From Pseudomonadota bacterium (GTDB lineage Bacteria; Desulfobacterota; Syntrophia; Syntrophales; JADFWA01): 14,631 bases of DNA. Shown here in pieces: positions 1 to 7,319 of this stretch. How positions within the stretch are numbered: position 1 is the stretch's first letter; each line of letters starts with the position of its first letter. The stretch is from assembly GCA_030596145.1 (NCBI GenBank), contig JAUVKS010000022.1:1-14631 (forward strand), written 5' to 3'. The translations under genes and the position numbers were made by a program. The notes under the pieces are model-generated. The model had not been told where the DNA came from, made no database searches, and saw only the letters and a list, made by a program, of their open reading frames with translations.

Positions 1-669
1 GCAGTTGTCCTGATCAAATTTTCTCTGGAACTTGCCAAAGTGACAGCGGAGGAATTCGTAAAAAATATCCTATGGGATAAACTTCACATAAAAAAGATAT
101 TCATCGGACATGATTATGCTTTTGGGAGGGGCAAGGAGGGCAATGAGGAGTTTCTCAAGTCCCTCGGCAATAAGTTGGGTTTCCATGTAGAGATCGTCGA
201 TGCAATAATGGTTGATGATATTATAATCAGCAGCACAAAAACACGGAACGCGATCCTTGACGGTAATGTCAATCTGGCTGAAAGACTACTCGGAAGATTT
301 TACAATCTCGGCGGTACCGTTGTAAAGGGATATCAGCGGGGTACCGGTATCGGGTTCCCCACAGCAAATATAGAACCTGAAAAGGTGTTAATTCCCGGCA
401 GGGGCGTCTATGCGGTTATCGTAGAAATAGAAGAAGAAAGACATCCAGGTGTTGTCAATGTGGGGTTCAATCCCACCTTCGCGAACGAAAAGCTTACCAT
501 AGAAGCACATCTGATTGATTTTAAAGGAAATATATACGGAAAAAACTTAGACATCTCATTTGTTGACAGAATTCGGGATGAAATGAAGTTTGAAGGTCCT
601 GAAAGTCTTACCGAGCAGATTAAAAAAGATGTAGATGAGGCAAGGGAAATCCTGGCGCCTTATTTTTGA
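1..669 (+). CDS. ribF: Bifunctional riboflavin kinase / FAD synthetase, 5'-truncated by the window edge
   Basis: RibF phosphorylates riboflavin to FMN and adenylylates FMN to FAD in the cytoplasm. The frame is open from base 1, and the residues before the first GTG (position 40) already fit the family (AVVLIKFSLELAK leading into TAEEF). The gene therefore starts outside the window, and the GTG is not its start. The visible 222 residues hold the end of the FAD synthetase domain (GHDYAFGRGKEG, then ISSTKTRNAI) and the whole riboflavin kinase domain (GTGIGFPTANI, PGRGVYAV, NVGFNPTF, EAHLIDFKGNIYG). The ATP-binding motif of the adenylyltransferase half is off the left edge. The stop overlaps the TTG start of the next gene (TTGA), which suggests cotranscription. 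Assignment is from recognised family motifs and is very secure. Confidence 0.95.
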   Translation, partial: AVVLIKFSLELAKVTAEEFVKNILWDKLHIKKIFIGHDYAFGRGKEGNEEFLKSLGNKLGFHVEIVDAIMVDDIIISSTKTRNAILDGNVNLAERLLGRFYNLGGTVVKGYQRGTGIGFPTANIEPEKVLIPGRGVYAVIVEIEEERHPGVVNVGFNPTFANEKLTIEAHLIDFKGNIYGKNLDISFVDRIRDEMKFEGPESLTEQIKKDVDEAREILAPYF

Positions 670-1364
670 TTGTACAAATGAGGATTAATAACCTGCATAG
701 CTGGGATGTAAGCTACAAAGAAGCAATCAATATTCAGCAAACTCTAAGAGAAAAACTAATCCTCTATGACGATGGCATACCCGATAAGATCAAGACAATT
801 ACCGGAGCAGATATTTCCTATTCCAGAGGGAGTGACCTCTTTTTTGCGGCCGTGGTTCTTTTCGAGTTTCCGTCAATGGAGGTTATAGAGGAAACATCCT
901 TTACAGAAAGAGTAAGCTTTCCGTATATTCCAGGTCTTTTGTCCTTCAGAGAAGGACTTCCCCTCCTGAAGGCCTTTAAAAAATTACGTATTGTTCCAGA
1001 TGTTGCAATATTTGACGGTCAGGGAATAGCCCATCCGAGGGGTTTTGGGCTGGCCTCCCATATGGGGTTATTCCTCAATATCCCAACGATAGGGTGTGCC
1101 AAAACAAAGCTTGCCGGAAAATATGATGAACCGGGGAACGAAGTGGGAGACTATTCGGACCTTATCTTGAATGATAGAATTGTCGGCGCCGTCTTGCGCA
1201 CCAAGAAGAATGTAAAACCGGTATTCGTCTCCCAAGGACACAGAATCGGACTGCAAAGGGCCGTCGATGTAGTTCTCTCAAGTTGCGTAGGCTACAAGCT
1301 CCCGGAACCTTCAAGGAAGGCACATCTTACTGTAAACAGGATCAGGGCGGAAGGAAACCGGTAA
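666..1364 (+). CDS. nfi: Endonuclease V (deoxyinosine 3' endonuclease)
   Basis: Endonuclease V cuts DNA one nucleotide 3' of deoxyinosine to start repair of deaminated adenine. The 232 residues carry the family's metal-site motifs in order: GADISY with Asp49, PYIPGLLSFRE with Tyr87 and Glu96, FDGQGIAHPRGFGLASHMG with Asp117, CAKTKLAGKY, VSQGHRIGL, and the C-terminal PSRKAH with His220. These correspond to D43, Y80, E89, D110 and H214 of the Thermotoga maritima enzyme (numbering recalled). The TTG at 666 overlaps the ribF stop by four bases, implying coupling. An in-frame ATG at 678 is the alternative start. Neither has a clear Shine-Dalgarno sequence. The protein appears full length and catalytically complete. 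Confidence 0.95.
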   Translation: MIVQMRINNLHSWDVSYKEAINIQQTLREKLILYDDGIPDKIKTITGADISYSRGSDLFFAAVVLFEFPSMEVIEETSFTERVSFPYIPGLLSFREGLPLLKAFKKLRIVPDVAIFDGQGIAHPRGFGLASHMGLFLNIPTIGCAKTKLAGKYDEPGNEVGDYSDLILNDRIVGAVLRTKKNVKPVFVSQGHRIGLQRAVDVVLSSCVGYKLPEPSRKAHLTVNRIRAEGNR

Positions 1365-1435
1365 AAACGCAAGCCTTGCCCTGAAGAGCGGAAACACTAT
1401 TTTTAAAACCAATCAAAAAGAACAAGGTCTGAATT

Positions 1436-2089
1436 ATGCTGAATGTCTTGATCGTCCTCCTTGCAACAATTTTACTGCCTTTACTGCTCTATTACGAAAG
1501 CAAGGAAAAACACCTCCACATGCTGCTATTCAAGACCCCGCTTTCCATGCTTTTCATTCTTGCGGTCCTGGTTCAGCCACATCCCATACCCGCGTATTAT
1601 TATTTTCTATTAATTGGATTGGTCTTCTGCTTTGGCGGGGACTTTTTTCTTGCCCTACCCCAGAGGAAGATGTTCCTTTTGGGCCTGGTTTCTTTCCTGA
1701 TCGGACACCTTTTTTACATCCCTGCGTTCATTATAGTGGCCCAAACAAACATATTGACGTGGATTGGAACCATCATGGTCATCGCCATTAGCGGAGGGAT
1801 CTATTTCTGGCTTAGGCCACATTTGGGGGACATGAAAGTGGCGGTTATATTTTATGTGATCGTCATCACCATCATGGTTTCCTGTGCATTCTCACTACTC
1901 GGCGATTCCGGTCTGAACCGGCCAGGGCGGATTGTGGCTTTTGCAGGGGCGATCTGCTTTTATTTTTCAGATATCTTCGTGGCAAGAGATCGGTTTGTAA
2001 AAAAAGAATTCCTGAATCGTCTCATTGCACTTCCCATGTATTATACTGGGCAATTCCTCTTGGCCTTTTCAGTAGGGTTGCTGAGTTGA
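1436..2089 (+). CDS. YhhN/TMEM86 family membrane protein (lysoplasmalogenase-like)
   Basis: This 217-residue protein is almost entirely hydrophobic, with about seven to eight membrane segments. It has the YhhN/TMEM86 signature: GGDFFLAL (Asp69), a GLVSFLIGHLFY segment (His91), FYFSDIFVARDRF (Ser178, Asp179), and a closing YYTGQFLLA helix. Animal members hydrolyse the vinyl-ether bond of lysoplasmalogens, and bacterial YhhN is annotated as lysoplasmalogenase by homology. That substrate would suit an anaerobe, since many anaerobes make plasmalogens, but the link is inference. The gene lies 71 bases after nfi and 34 bases before the DUF3108 gene. The ATG at 1436 has only a weak AAGG upstream. 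Confidence 0.8.
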   Translation: MLNVLIVLLATILLPLLLYYESKEKHLHMLLFKTPLSMLFILAVLVQPHPIPAYYYFLLIGLVFCFGGDFFLALPQRKMFLLGLVSFLIGHLFYIPAFIIVAQTNILTWIGTIMVIAISGGIYFWLRPHLGDMKVAVIFYVIVITIMVSCAFSLLGDSGLNRPGRIVAFAGAICFYFSDIFVARDRFVKKEFLNRLIALPMYYTGQFLLAFSVGLLS

Positions 2090-2123
2090 TAAAGAAAAGT
2101 CTTATCAAAAAAACAAGGGAAAA

Positions 2124-2921
2124 ATGTCATCTTTCAGTTCATTAACAAATTATCTGGTTCATACGTTTATTGTGATGGCATTCATAATAACCTTGGGTTT
2201 CAACGGAAATGCCAACGCCTTTGAAAAAAGCTTTCCTTTTCATCCCGGTGAAAAACTGATCTTTCAAGCTAAATGGGGGTTTATTCCTGCCGGAGAGGCC
2301 GTTATTGAGACACTTCCCATGGCAAACATAAATGGTACCCTGTCATACCATTTTGTAATGGAAACAAAAACCAGTGCACGTATGGATGTTTTTTATAAAG
2401 CATGGCAGAGACAGGATTCATATACAGACATAGATATGAATCGTTCAATCTTATACAAAAAACTGAGCAAAGGGAAACATCCAAGAGATGTCATTGTGAA
2501 TTTTGATTGGGCAAAGCATGAGGCTACCTATTCCAACTTTGGGGAAAAAATGAAACCAATTGCGATCTTGCCGGGCTCTTTTGACCCACTGTCTTTGTTT
2601 TTTGTTATTCGCCTTTATGATCTGAAAGAGAATGTCCAAATTGAGATACCCGTTACTGATGGGAAGAAATGTATGCTGGTGAAAGCAACGGTTGTAAAAA
2701 GGGAAAAAATTACATTGTCGGGCAAAACATATGATACCTATTTAGTGGAACCTGATATGGAGAGCATTGGCGGTGTCTTTAAAAAGAGTAAAAACGCCAA
2801 ACTCAAAATATGGTTCACGGCGGATGAAAGAAAAATCCCCGTTAAAATAAGGAGCAAAGCAGGGATCGGATGTTTTATTTTTGAACTTATCTCAGCCGTG
2901 CATTACACGGAGTTACAATAA
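2124..2921 (+). CDS. Exported DUF3108 protein
   Basis: A 265-residue protein with an N-terminal signal peptide: a hydrophobic stretch around residues 10-26 and a likely cleavage after ANA at residue 32. The mature part begins FHPGEKLIFQAKWGFIPAGEA, the usual opening of DUF3108 proteins. It continues through alternating beta-strand-like segments, including SFDPLSLFFVIR and KLKIWFTADERKIPVKI, the latter near the typical C-terminal end. DUF3108 proteins are envelope proteins of unknown function, common in Gram-negative bacteria, and are probably beta-rich and periplasmic or outer-membrane attached. The ATG follows an AAGGGA ribosome-binding site, and the gene is probably transcribed with its upstream neighbours. 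It is the last gene of the ordinary-composition block before the AT-rich island. Confidence 0.85.
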   Translation: MSSFSSLTNYLVHTFIVMAFIITLGFNGNANAFEKSFPFHPGEKLIFQAKWGFIPAGEAVIETLPMANINGTLSYHFVMETKTSARMDVFYKAWQRQDSYTDIDMNRSILYKKLSKGKHPRDVIVNFDWAKHEATYSNFGEKMKPIAILPGSFDPLSLFFVIRLYDLKENVQIEIPVTDGKKCMLVKATVVKREKITLSGKTYDTYLVEPDMESIGGVFKKSKNAKLKIWFTADERKIPVKIRSKAGIGCFIFELISAVHYTELQ

Positions 2922-2952
2922 AAAGTAATTTGTTATTATGTAGGAGGTTGCG

Positions 2953-3018
2953 ATGAGAAGATTAATTTTTACAATGAAATGTGAAGCTCCCCGCCCGCAG
3001 GGCGGGGCTTCCCGGTAA
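2953..3018 (+). pseudogene. Orphan gene start cut off by a repeat/hairpin element
   Basis: A near-perfect Shine-Dalgarno sequence (TAGGAGG, 2941-2947) stands six bases or so before an ATG at 2953. The frame reads MRRLIFTMKC and then enters the GC-rich hairpin at 2983, giving a low-complexity tail APRPQGGASR and a stop at 3016-3018, 21 residues in all. A strong translation start leading only into a structured repeat suggests the 5' end of a former gene interrupted when the element or the AT-rich island arrived. The first ten codons are too few to identify the gene. It could also be a genuine leader peptide. Confidence 0.4.
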
Positions 3019-3130
3019 GGAATAGTTTAATTATATTGCGCCCCTTGACCCCATCTACAAGGCGGGGCTAGCGGGTGCGCTCCCGGTCAAATGGTCTGTG
3101 CAAGTCATGGGGGCCAGCCCACTGGATATA
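2983..3130 (+). ncRNA. Multi-hairpin GC-rich element, possibly an orphan HEARO/omega-RNA
   Basis: Four nested or successive pairings are visible. GAAG..CCCCGCCC pairs with GGGCGGGGCTTC (2983-3011, two-base bulge, GCA loop). TTGACC (3045-3050) pairs with GGTCAA (3085-3090). Inside that, CGGG pairs with CCCG around 3072-3084. CCAG pairs with CTGG near 3115-3126. The block CTAGCGGGTGCGCTCCCGG, then TCAAATGG, then TGGGGGCCAGCCCAC, resembles from memory the conserved core of HEARO RNA, the omega-RNA of IscB elements. No iscB or tnpB coding remnant lies nearby, so it would be a solitary or decayed copy. The first hairpin has no following T-run, so a simple intrinsic terminator does not fit. The alternative is another dispersed REP-type repeat. 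The family assignment is uncertain; the structure itself is plain. Confidence 0.4.
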
Positions 3131-3164
3131 TGGAAAATTCAGATGGTATTTGAACTGCAATGAT

Positions 3165-3962
3165 ATGAAATACTTACTGCTGACTTTTGATATAGAACAG
3201 TTTGTTTTACCTATAGAAAGAAACGTTGCTCACAATGTTGAGGATTTATTTAGCATAAGCTATTACGGAACACATAAGATTATACAATTCTTGGATAAAC
3301 ACAAGATAACCTCAACATTTTTTATAACATATGAATATGCCCTTAAGTATCCAGATATAGTTGAAGTACTTATCGAAAATAACCATGAGATTGCTCTCCA
3401 TGGTTATTCTCACACGCATAATTATAAAACAATGACCGAAAGTAAAGCTTTCCAATATCTAAAAAAAGCAAAGTCTTACATGGAGAAAAGATTTACGATT
3501 AAAATCAAAGGCTTCAGAGCTCCCAGATTGCAGGCGCCAACAACTTCTTTGCTCGAAAGGCTTGGTTTCATATATGATAGCTCGCTTCATCCTACGTTTG
3601 TACCAGGAAGATATTGCAATCTTTTAAAACAGCGAAATATTTTTCGAGATAATATTTGGGAGATCCCTATCTCAGTTACCTCGCTGAGACTTCCATTTTC
3701 CTGGTTCTGGTTTAAAAATTTTGGTCTCACCTATTCAAAATTATGCACAATTGCCAATTTGAAAAGTTCTGATTATGTTAACATCTATTTTCATCCCTGG
3801 GAATTTGAGGATGTAAAGTTGAATACAGTTCTGCCAAATTTAGCTTTGAGGAACAATGGTAGCAAATTACTTGAAATCCTTAATGAGTATGTAAAATGGA
3901 CCAGAATTAAGGCTTTGAAACCAAGCTCTATATACAACTATCTAAATGAAAATTTCCTATAA
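3165..3962 (+). CDS. Polysaccharide deacetylase (NodB-type, carbohydrate esterase 4 fold)
   Basis: Predicted metal-dependent deacetylase of an N-acetylated sugar, 265 residues. Motif 1 is LLLTFDIE (Asp9; the FDxE variant rather than FDDG). The metal motif is HGYSH (His79, His83). FRAPR (Arg118) is motif 3, followed by YDSS (138-141) and YFHPWE (His210). There is no signal peptide and no clear membrane segment, so it should act in the cytoplasm or at the inner membrane face. The frame is open from 3075, but upstream residues lie in the hairpin element, and homology begins at MKYLLLTFD, so I start at 3165. No Shine-Dalgarno is visible. It is followed after 19 bases by a polyprenyl-phosphate-type GT2 and then a GT-C protein. 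This recalls Francisella NaxD, which deacetylates undecaprenyl-phosphate GalNAc. A lipid-linked GlcNAc or GalNAc substrate is therefore inferred. Confidence 0.88.
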   Translation: MKYLLLTFDIEQFVLPIERNVAHNVEDLFSISYYGTHKIIQFLDKHKITSTFFITYEYALKYPDIVEVLIENNHEIALHGYSHTHNYKTMTESKAFQYLKKAKSYMEKRFTIKIKGFRAPRLQAPTTSLLERLGFIYDSSLHPTFVPGRYCNLLKQRNIFRDNIWEIPISVTSLRLPFSWFWFKNFGLTYSKLCTIANLKSSDYVNIYFHPWEFEDVKLNTVLPNLALRNNGSKLLEILNEYVKWTRIKALKPSSIYNYLNENFL

Positions 3963-3981
3963 AAATTAACAATTCAATGCA

Positions 3982-4722
3982 ATGACCACCTCTATAATAG
4001 AAAATAAAATCAGCTTTGTAATTCCGGTATATAATGAAGCAGAACTCATTGAGAATACTATTGCAACTGTCTATAAAATTCTAAATGAGAACTACCTACC
4101 ATTCGAACTGATTATCGGTAACGATGGCTCTGATGATAACACATTGAATGTACTGAACCGTCTAAAACAAAAATATCCTTTCTTGAGGATTATTAATTTT
4201 AGTAAAAATCACGGAAGAGGCGCTATACTTACCGAAGCCATTTTGCAATCTGATGGTGAATATATTGTCTACACCGATGCTGACTTAGCAATTGATTTAT
4301 CATCATTAGAAGCTGCGAGACATTATGCCCAACGTGGGTACGATGTCGTCATAGGTTCTAAACATCTTCCTGAATCCATAGTTGATTATTCAATCATGCG
4401 TAGATTATTGAGCGTATTGTACTCAAAAATCGCAAGAATTATATTAAATATAAACATCAGTGACTTTCAATGTGGATTCAAAATGTTTAGAAAAAAGAGC
4501 ATTATCAACATAATTTCCGGTGTCAATAATAATGGTTGGTCCTGGGACACAGAATTATTACTGCGAGCGCACAACGATGGATTGCAGATAAAGGAGATTC
4601 CAGTAATAGTGAGAAACATAAATATGAGAAAAAGCAAAGTAAAGTTGTTAAAAGACTCGGCCACTATGGGAGTCGTCTTATTTAAATTATGGTACATACA
4701 TAGACATCGCTTAATTAATTAA
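3982..4722 (+). CDS. GT2 glycosyltransferase, dolichyl/polyprenyl-phosphate sugar synthase type
   Basis: Predicted to move a sugar from a nucleotide donor to polyprenyl phosphate on the cytoplasmic face of the inner membrane. The 246 residues show the GT-A order: FVIPVYNEAE (12-21), GNDGSDDNT (46-54), NHGRGAIL (76-83), the metal-binding DAD (99-101), GSKH (125-128), DFQCGFKMFR (161-170) and WSWDTELLLR (186-195). This is the dolichyl-phosphate glucosyl/mannosyltransferase subgroup, and unlike ArnC there are no C-terminal membrane helices. The first Asp of the usual DDGS motif is Asn47. It lies between the deacetylase and the GT-C gene, matching the FlmF role in the Francisella lipid A galactosamine route (inference). 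The ATG has no Shine-Dalgarno, and codon choice is strongly AT-biased. Confidence 0.88.
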   Translation: MTTSIIENKISFVIPVYNEAELIENTIATVYKILNENYLPFELIIGNDGSDDNTLNVLNRLKQKYPFLRIINFSKNHGRGAILTEAILQSDGEYIVYTDADLAIDLSSLEAARHYAQRGYDVVIGSKHLPESIVDYSIMRRLLSVLYSKIARIILNINISDFQCGFKMFRKKSIINIISGVNNNGWSWDTELLLRAHNDGLQIKEIPVIVRNINMRKSKVKLLKDSATMGVVLFKLWYIHRHRLIN

Positions 4723-4771
4723 TATTTCGACACTGCCTCAGCCCTAAAAACATGACTAAGTTTGCAATATT

Positions 4772-6463
4772 ATGAGTTTTAATAAGATAAAAACCTCTTT
4801 TGATTCAAAACAGTTTATAGATTTATTATTTGATATTGTTTTCTATGGCAGCTTTCTTTTCTTGATCTATGCATCTTTATCATTAGTTGTTAATCTCCCC
4901 ACCAGTTTTCCACTTGGTGGTCCCGACGAGCCAGCGCATATTGCAATGTGTGAGTACATTGCCGAGTATTGGAAATGGCCTCAATGGGATTCTCATAGAA
5001 TTTTGCGTTATTGCGATGGTTCAAGTTATGCCTGTAATAGTGTAATTCTATACTGGTTCCATGCATTACTCTATAAAATTACCAACATCCATCGTCTTGG
5101 TTCATTCATTTTTTTTATCGGATACCTTTGTACATTAGCTTACTTTTATCGAAAGAATAAAATCGTTGGAATAGTAGGCATCGCTTTTGTAACACCACAA
5201 GTGTTATTTACTTTTTCCTACGTAAATCCCGACGTTGGAGCGATATGCGTCGCGTTCTTATTAGGTATAGCAGTAGCAAAATATTTACAAAACCCGAATA
5301 AGCCATCAAACCTCTGCTTCTTTTTAGTAATGTCAGGAGCCTGCATAACAAGTAAATATCACATGTGGGCTATCGGATTTGTGCCATTTATATATGCTTT
5401 GTTTGTCACGCGAAGAAGCATTTTGCGTTTACCCTGGAAGACCATATTCGTTGCTTTTTTCTTAGCTATTTTAATTGCTTCATGGTGGCCCATAACCAGT
5501 TATTTTGCGAACAATGGTGATATAATTGGTTTTCTGGCACAAAAAAAGGCTCGATTGTTATTTGGGGACCCCAATTTATCTCCTTTATCCATATCTTTTG
5601 AGTATTTTCCGTTTAGATATTTTCTGTCTCTAACGATTACGTCACTTTACGGGAGATGGGGATGGATGGCTTGTGGATTACCAGGGATAAATTACATAGT
5701 GGCAATATCATTGCTCACTCTTCTTTTATTTGTGCTAATCATTCATAACAAAAAGTTGTCATTTTTTTTATTGTTCTTGCTCTTGTTCAACCTTTTTCTT
5801 ATGGTTATTTTTTCAACTCAACTTGACTACCAGCCACAAGGAAGATATCTGTTTCCGAGCTATTTCATAATAAATGGCATTATTCTATATAAGTTAGCAA
5901 TTGATCCCAGTCTTCCTGAAAAACCATTTTTCAGGAAGCTGTTATCAACTTTGTCAATATTACTAATCTTATTAAACATGATTAGCATATCAAGTTTAGG
6001 TAAGTCATTTTTTATTATTCCATGGTCAAACGAGGTTTCAAAAATCACATCCTTTGATAGTAAGTTACCTAATAAGAGGAGAGCAAATGATGAACAAGTT
6101 ATTAAACATTGTAAAAAGATTCTTCATAATAATCCACATAATTACATAGCACATATTAATTTAGGACTTGCTTTTCAGAGGCAGAAAAGATTTGAGGATG
6201 CAGTTGATCATTATTTAGAAGCTCTGAGAATAGCAAGACATCAGCCTTATAGTCCGATGGTTAACGCTAACCTGGGAAACCTTTTGGCACAACAGGGTGA
6301 TTTTAAAGCAGCCAGCAGGTACTATATCGAGGCGTTGCGCTTAAATCCCGATTTTAGTAATGCTGTTTATTATAATCTCGCATGTATTTATGCGAGGCAG
6401 AATATGAATGATGAATCTGGCTATTGGCTTAAGAAGGCCCGTAAGAAAGGGTTTGACAATTGA
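4772..6463 (+). CDS. DUF2142-like GT-C membrane glycosyltransferase with C-terminal TPR domain
   Basis: A 563-residue protein with about eleven to twelve membrane helices (roughly residues 21-408) followed by a soluble domain. The first loop carries GGPDEPAHI with Asp52-Glu53, the acidic pair expected in a GT-C active site. FSYVNPD (148-154) and the QGRYLFPSYF segment (356-365) are typical of the DUF2142 group. Residues 440-560 form about three tetratricopeptide repeats (HINLGLAFQR, NANLGNLLAQQGD, YYNLACIYARQ). GT-C enzymes take a sugar from a polyprenyl-phosphate carrier and pass it to an acceptor outside the cytoplasm, so this is the likely transferase for the lipid-linked sugar made by the two genes before it. 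The acceptor is unknown; lipid A, a polysaccharide or a protein are all possible. The TPRs could hold the acceptor or a partner. The start has no clear ribosome-binding site. Confidence 0.8.
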   Translation: MSFNKIKTSFDSKQFIDLLFDIVFYGSFLFLIYASLSLVVNLPTSFPLGGPDEPAHIAMCEYIAEYWKWPQWDSHRILRYCDGSSYACNSVILYWFHALLYKITNIHRLGSFIFFIGYLCTLAYFYRKNKIVGIVGIAFVTPQVLFTFSYVNPDVGAICVAFLLGIAVAKYLQNPNKPSNLCFFLVMSGACITSKYHMWAIGFVPFIYALFVTRRSILRLPWKTIFVAFFLAILIASWWPITSYFANNGDIIGFLAQKKARLLFGDPNLSPLSISFEYFPFRYFLSLTITSLYGRWGWMACGLPGINYIVAISLLTLLLFVLIIHNKKLSFFLLFLLLFNLFLMVIFSTQLDYQPQGRYLFPSYFIINGIILYKLAIDPSLPEKPFFRKLLSTLSILLILLNMISISSLGKSFFIIPWSNEVSKITSFDSKLPNKRRANDEQVIKHCKKILHNNPHNYIAHINLGLAFQRQKRFEDAVDHYLEALRIARHQPYSPMVNANLGNLLAQQGDFKAASRYYIEALRLNPDFSNAVYYNLACIYARQNMNDESGYWLKKARKKGFDN

Positions 6464-6505
6464 GAAAACAAGAGTGGTAGGAGAGATTGCTGCAGGATTC
6501 CTTGC

Positions 6506-7255
6506 CTAAACCGGCTTTGCTAACCCCAGCAACAAATGATAGTACCCCCGCCGATATCTCTTTACGATCGACAACACATCAAAACCGTACTTGATCGGAT
6601 TGAGATGCGAGACCTCGTCTGCGTAGATGGTAGGAATCGCGATTTCTTTGATTCGCAATCCCAGAACCTTCGCACAGACAATCATCTCCAGGTCCAGGTC
6701 AAGAGATGTGCTCAGCCTGGCATAGGGTATGGCGTCGAGGGCTTTTCGCGAATAGACCATATATCCGCTGTGATATTCTGCCATGTTCATTCCGAATGCC
6801 AGGTTCTCGATTGCCGTCAGACATTTATTCGCAACGAACTTGTAAAAAGGCATACCCCCGCGAAGGGCTCCGCCTCCAAGCATTCTTGATCCCTGGACGA
6901 TGTCGGCTTCATCGGTATCGAAGGGCGCGAGCAGCTCGGGGATCTTCTCCGGGGAATACTGACCGTCCGAATGAAGCAGAACTGCAACATCGCCGCCATG
7001 CTCGACGGCATAATTCAACAGGGTCGTTTCCGCCGCACCATAGCCTCTGTTTTCCGGGTGATTCAGAATCACGAGGTCGGGCAGCTCGGCGGCGATTCGA
7101 TCCAGAGCTTCGCGCGTGTCATCCGTGCTGCCGTCATCCACCACAACATATCGATTTATTCTCTGCCTGGCCTCCTCCGGAATACGGGCAAAAACTCCTT
7201 CAATGGTTTTCCCCGCATTGTAGGCAGGCACTATCACAAATACATTCTCGACCAT
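6506..7255 (-). CDS. GT2 family glycosyltransferase (polyprenyl-phosphate mannosyl/glucosyltransferase-like)
   Basis: Second GT2 of the window, 249 residues. Motifs: VFVIVPAYNAGKTI (5-18), VVVDDGSTDDT (37-47), NRGYGAAETTLLNYA (69-83), LLHSDGQY with the donor-site Asp97, QGSRMLGGGA (121-130), EYHSGYMVYSRKAL (160-173) and the DLDLEMI segment (186-192). There are no C-terminal membrane helices, so it resembles DPM1-like or rhamnan-type GT2 enzymes rather than ArnC. The frame is open to 7309, but a GGAGGT eight bases before the ATG at 7255, and homology beginning at MVENVFVIVPAYN, fix the start there. It is downstream of the ArnA/UAXS-like gene on the same strand. Composition is much GC-richer than the convergent GT-C gene, from which it is separated by only 42 bases. 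Donor and acceptor are not determinable. Confidence 0.88.
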   Translation of the reverse strand: MVENVFVIVPAYNAGKTIEGVFARIPEEARQRINRYVVVDDGSTDDTREALDRIAAELPDLVILNHPENRGYGAAETTLLNYAVEHGGDVAVLLHSDGQYSPEKIPELLAPFDTDEADIVQGSRMLGGGALRGGMPFYKFVANKCLTAIENLAFGMNMAEYHSGYMVYSRKALDAIPYARLSTSLDLDLEMIVCAKVLGLRIKEIAIPTIYADEVSHLNPIKYGFDVLSIVKRYRRGYYHLLLGLAKPV

Positions 7256-7263
7256 GTGGACGA

Positions 7264-7269
7264 ACCTCC
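7264..7269 (-). promoter_or_regulatory. Shine-Dalgarno site that sets the GT2 start at 7255
   Basis: On the minus strand GGAGGT lies eight bases before ATG 7253-7255. The longer open frame (to 7309) has no such site and adds an Arg/Cys-rich tail unlike any GT2. Confidence 0.7.
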
Positions 7270-7319
7270 AACCATTCTGCCCGCATCGACGTCGTAAACA
7301 CCCTTGCACGCAGTCCGCG

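Noticed and set aside
2983..3011. GC-rich hairpin as intrinsic terminator of the DUF3108 gene
   Set aside because: No T-run follows (CCCGGTAAGG), and the hairpin is part of a larger structured block. It may still slow polymerase, but I would not call it a terminator.
2983..3130. Right end of an IS200/IS605 tnpB element
   Set aside because: The CCCCGCCC/GGGCGGGG hairpin resembles such ends, but there is no tnpA or tnpB coding remnant on either strand, and the downstream pairings fit a longer RNA better.
3075..3164. N-terminal extension of the deacetylase
   Set aside because: The 30 extra residues are translated from the hairpin element, have no homology features, and the family begins at MKYLLLTFD.
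7256..7309. Upstream start for the minus-strand GT2
   Set aside because: A GGAGGT is correctly spaced only for the ATG at 7255, and the extra 18 residues are unlike GT2 N-termini.
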